A stretch of DNA of 15,499 nucleotides. Origin: Bacteroidota bacterium. Its GTDB lineage: Bacteria; Bacteroidota; Bacteroidia; Flavobacteriales_F; PHOS-HE28. The position numbers were made by a program, and so were the translations under genes. Where the stretch lies: contig JAEYYE010000260.1 in assembly GCA_023430945.1 (NCBI GenBank), positions 1-15,499 on the forward strand, in the 5' to 3' direction. The notes under the pieces are model-generated. The model was not told the origin of the DNA and did not search any database. It worked only from the letters and a program-made list of their open reading frames with translations. Below are positions 14,247 through 15,499 of the stretch, piece after piece; positions within the stretch are counted from its first letter, which is position 1, and each line of letters begins with the position of its first letter.

Positions 14247-15269
14247 TTGGCGCAACTATCATCCCGCCAGGTCTCCCTGCTTGCCGCAACCTCCATCACC
14301 GCATTCTCCGCGGCGGCGCTCCAGATCACGGTAACGTTCCTTTCCATCGCTATTTCCGGAGGAACGATCTTTCTTCTTTCGATCGCGATCTTCATGCTTT
14401 CAGCGGTGATCGTACAGTTTGCTCTGGATCGGTACATCAGGTCTCGGATCGACAACCTTTACCGCTCGGTGCATGACCTGCGAAGGGGCAGGAAGGAGCG
14501 GAGCAGCGATCCCTTGAAAATGGCGGATGCAGATGTGGCGGTATGGGCCACCGAGCGAAGCGAACAGATCGAAAAGCTCGAGGAACGCGAACGCTTCCGC
14601 CGTGAATTCATCGGCAATCTCGCGCATGAACTGAAAACGCCGATCTTCAATATCCAGGGCTATATCCTCACCCTGCTGGAAGGGGGCCTTGAAGATGAAC
14701 GTGTGAACCGCGATTTCCTCGAACGTGCATCGAACGGCGTGGACCGGTTGATCAAGATCGTGGAGGACATGGACCTGATCACCAAGCTCGAGAGCGGGAT
14801 CATGCACCTGGATACCGGGCGGATTGATCTGCATGAACTGCTCGAGGAGATCATCGATCCGATGCGTATGCGGGCACGGAAGAGAGGCATGCAGCTGGTG
14901 AATGCGCTCCAGCCGGGAACAATGGTGATGGCCGATGGCGATCGCATGGCGCAGGTGTTCACCAACCTGTTGAACAATGCGATCGATTACGGCCGTGATG
15001 GCGGAACCTGCACCGTGCACAGTTATCCGCTCGGCGACAGGATCGTGGTGGAGGTGGCCGATGATGGCATGGGGATCAGCGCGGAGCATCTGCCGCGCGT
15101 GTTCGAGCGGTTCTACCGCGTGGGCAAGAGCCGCGCACGCAACGAAGGTGGATCGGGCCTGGGCCTCGCGATCGTGAAGCACATCATCGATGCGCATCAG
15201 CAGACGATCACCGCGAAGAGCACGGAAGGAAAAGGCACCACGTTCAGTTTCACGCTGAAAAAAGCGTGA
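14247..15269 (+). CDS. Membrane sensor histidine kinase (PhoR-like, HisKA/HATPase_c)
   Basis: 340 residues. Two membrane segments (~11-33 and ~38-62) are joined by a very short loop, so there is almost no periplasmic sensor. A linker ~63-115 leads to the dimerisation/phosphoacceptor H-box FIGNLAHELKTP (His127). The ATP-binding domain has the N-box NLLNNAIDYG, G1 VADDGMGIS, F-box VFERFYRV and G2 GGSGLGLAIVKHI. All catalytic boxes are intact. This is the compact PhoR-like kinase common in Bacteroidota. No response regulator lies next to it here: downstream is a convergent gene, upstream a divergent transporter. The start is TTG at 14247, 19 bp after TATATTTG, giving the N-terminus MAQLSSRQ. The signal is unknown; link to the adjacent phosphate transporter is inference. 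Confidence 0.9.
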   Translation: MAQLSSRQVSLLAATSITAFSAAALQITVTFLSIAISGGTIFLLSIAIFMLSAVIVQFALDRYIRSRIDNLYRSVHDLRRGRKERSSDPLKMADADVAVWATERSEQIEKLEERERFRREFIGNLAHELKTPIFNIQGYILTLLEGGLEDERVNRDFLERASNGVDRLIKIVEDMDLITKLESGIMHLDTGRIDLHELLEEIIDPMRMRARKRGMQLVNALQPGTMVMADGDRMAQVFTNLLNNAIDYGRDGGTCTVHSYPLGDRIVVEVADDGMGISAEHLPRVFERFYRVGKSRARNEGGSGLGLAIVKHIIDAHQQTITAKSTEGKGTTFSFTLKKA

Positions 15270-15272
15270 AGA

Positions 15273-15499
15273 TCAACGGCCGATCGCTTCCTCGTAGAAG
15301 ATCACTTCCTTTTCGTTGTTGATGCTGATCCTCGGAATGCCCTCGTACAGCGTGACCTTGCCCGTCACACAGATCTTCTTGTCCAGCAGGAACTCATCCG
15401 GCTTGTAACTGAAGTTCGGGCCGTTGTATTCCCAGATCGTGGCATAGAAATCCTGGTCGGGATGTGCACGATCGAAATTGAGGTACACAGCGTTCGCCC
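15273..15499 (-). CDS. OB-fold nucleic-acid-binding-like protein, C-terminal part (5' end outside window)
   Basis: The frame is open to the window edge, so the N-terminus is missing; about 74 residues are visible. The pattern VYLNFDRAHPDQDFYATIWE, then a Phe/Tyr stretch, LLDKKICVTGKVTLYEGIP and RISINNEKEV resembles the OB-fold domains seen in Bacteroidota hypothetical and nuclease-associated proteins (LNF..PDQ.F...IW, then GK.I.VTG.V..Y.G.P.I.I). A GTG at 15488 could be an internal start, but conserved-looking sequence (ANA) precedes it. The stop is 3 bp from that of the convergent kinase gene. Confidence 0.6.
   Translation of the reverse strand, partial: ANAVYLNFDRAHPDQDFYATIWEYNGPNFSYKPDEFLLDKKICVTGKVTLYEGIPRISINNEKEVIFYEEAIGR

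Noticed and set aside
14400..15197. Long minus-strand frame opposite the histidine kinase
   Set aside because: The + strand carries all kinase boxes in order; the antisense frame is His/Asp-rich shadow coding without domains.

Overview
The window looks like a piece of a Bacteroidota chromosome, probably from a fairly GC-rich member of Flavobacteriales or a close relative. Four things point there: a giant surface protein ending in a gliding-motility/type IX secretion C-terminal domain (VPNAFTPDGDG motif), start-proximal boxes of the Bacteroidota form TAnnTTTG instead of Shine-Dalgarno sites, a DUF4296-like lipoprotein behind a dihydroorotase, and a LuxE-family acyl-protein synthetase-like gene. 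The content is mostly housekeeping and envelope genes. I see no phage, insertion sequence, CRISPR array, tRNA or rRNA.

Layout. Positions 1-5451 hold the 3' part of a giant secreted repeat protein: about 19 full copies of a ~78-residue two-cysteine repeat, two PKD-like domains and a type B T9SS signal. A tightly coupled + strand operon follows (about 5496-7920): a polyprenol-phosphate mannosyltransferase-like GT2, dihydroorotase and a small lipoprotein, joined by two ATGA overlaps. An NAD-dependent epimerase runs convergently (8944 to 7904). About 590 bp without a gene (8945-9534) contain a tandem array with 92-bp units and a ~130-bp block rich in complementary segments that could be a structured RNA or a dispersed element. 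Next is tyrS (9535-10809), interrupted at codon 83 by an in-frame TAA. Then come a LuxE-like gene (-), a lipoprotein (+), a Na/phosphate symporter with a PhoU-like tail (-), a membrane histidine kinase (+) and the 3' end of an OB-fold-like protein (-).

How the genes relate. The GT2-pyrC-lipoprotein group is clearly one transcription unit. The phosphate symporter and the PhoR-like kinase are divergent across a 127-bp shared control region, which could link phosphate uptake with signalling (inference). Coding is very compact: convergent stop codons overlap, abut, or lie 3 bp apart.

Most worth checking: (1) the TAA inside tyrS, a gene normally essential, in a window where all 11 natural gene ends are TGA; (2) the giant repeat protein, with no Lys or Arg across more than 1,700 visible residues and exactly two Cys in every full repeat; (3) the structured, repeat-rich region upstream of tyrS; (4) dihydroorotase with Gln where the first metal-binding His of the HxH motif is expected. 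None of these is proof of a new system. The tyrS stop could be a sequence error, and the dihydroorotase change may be normal for this lineage.
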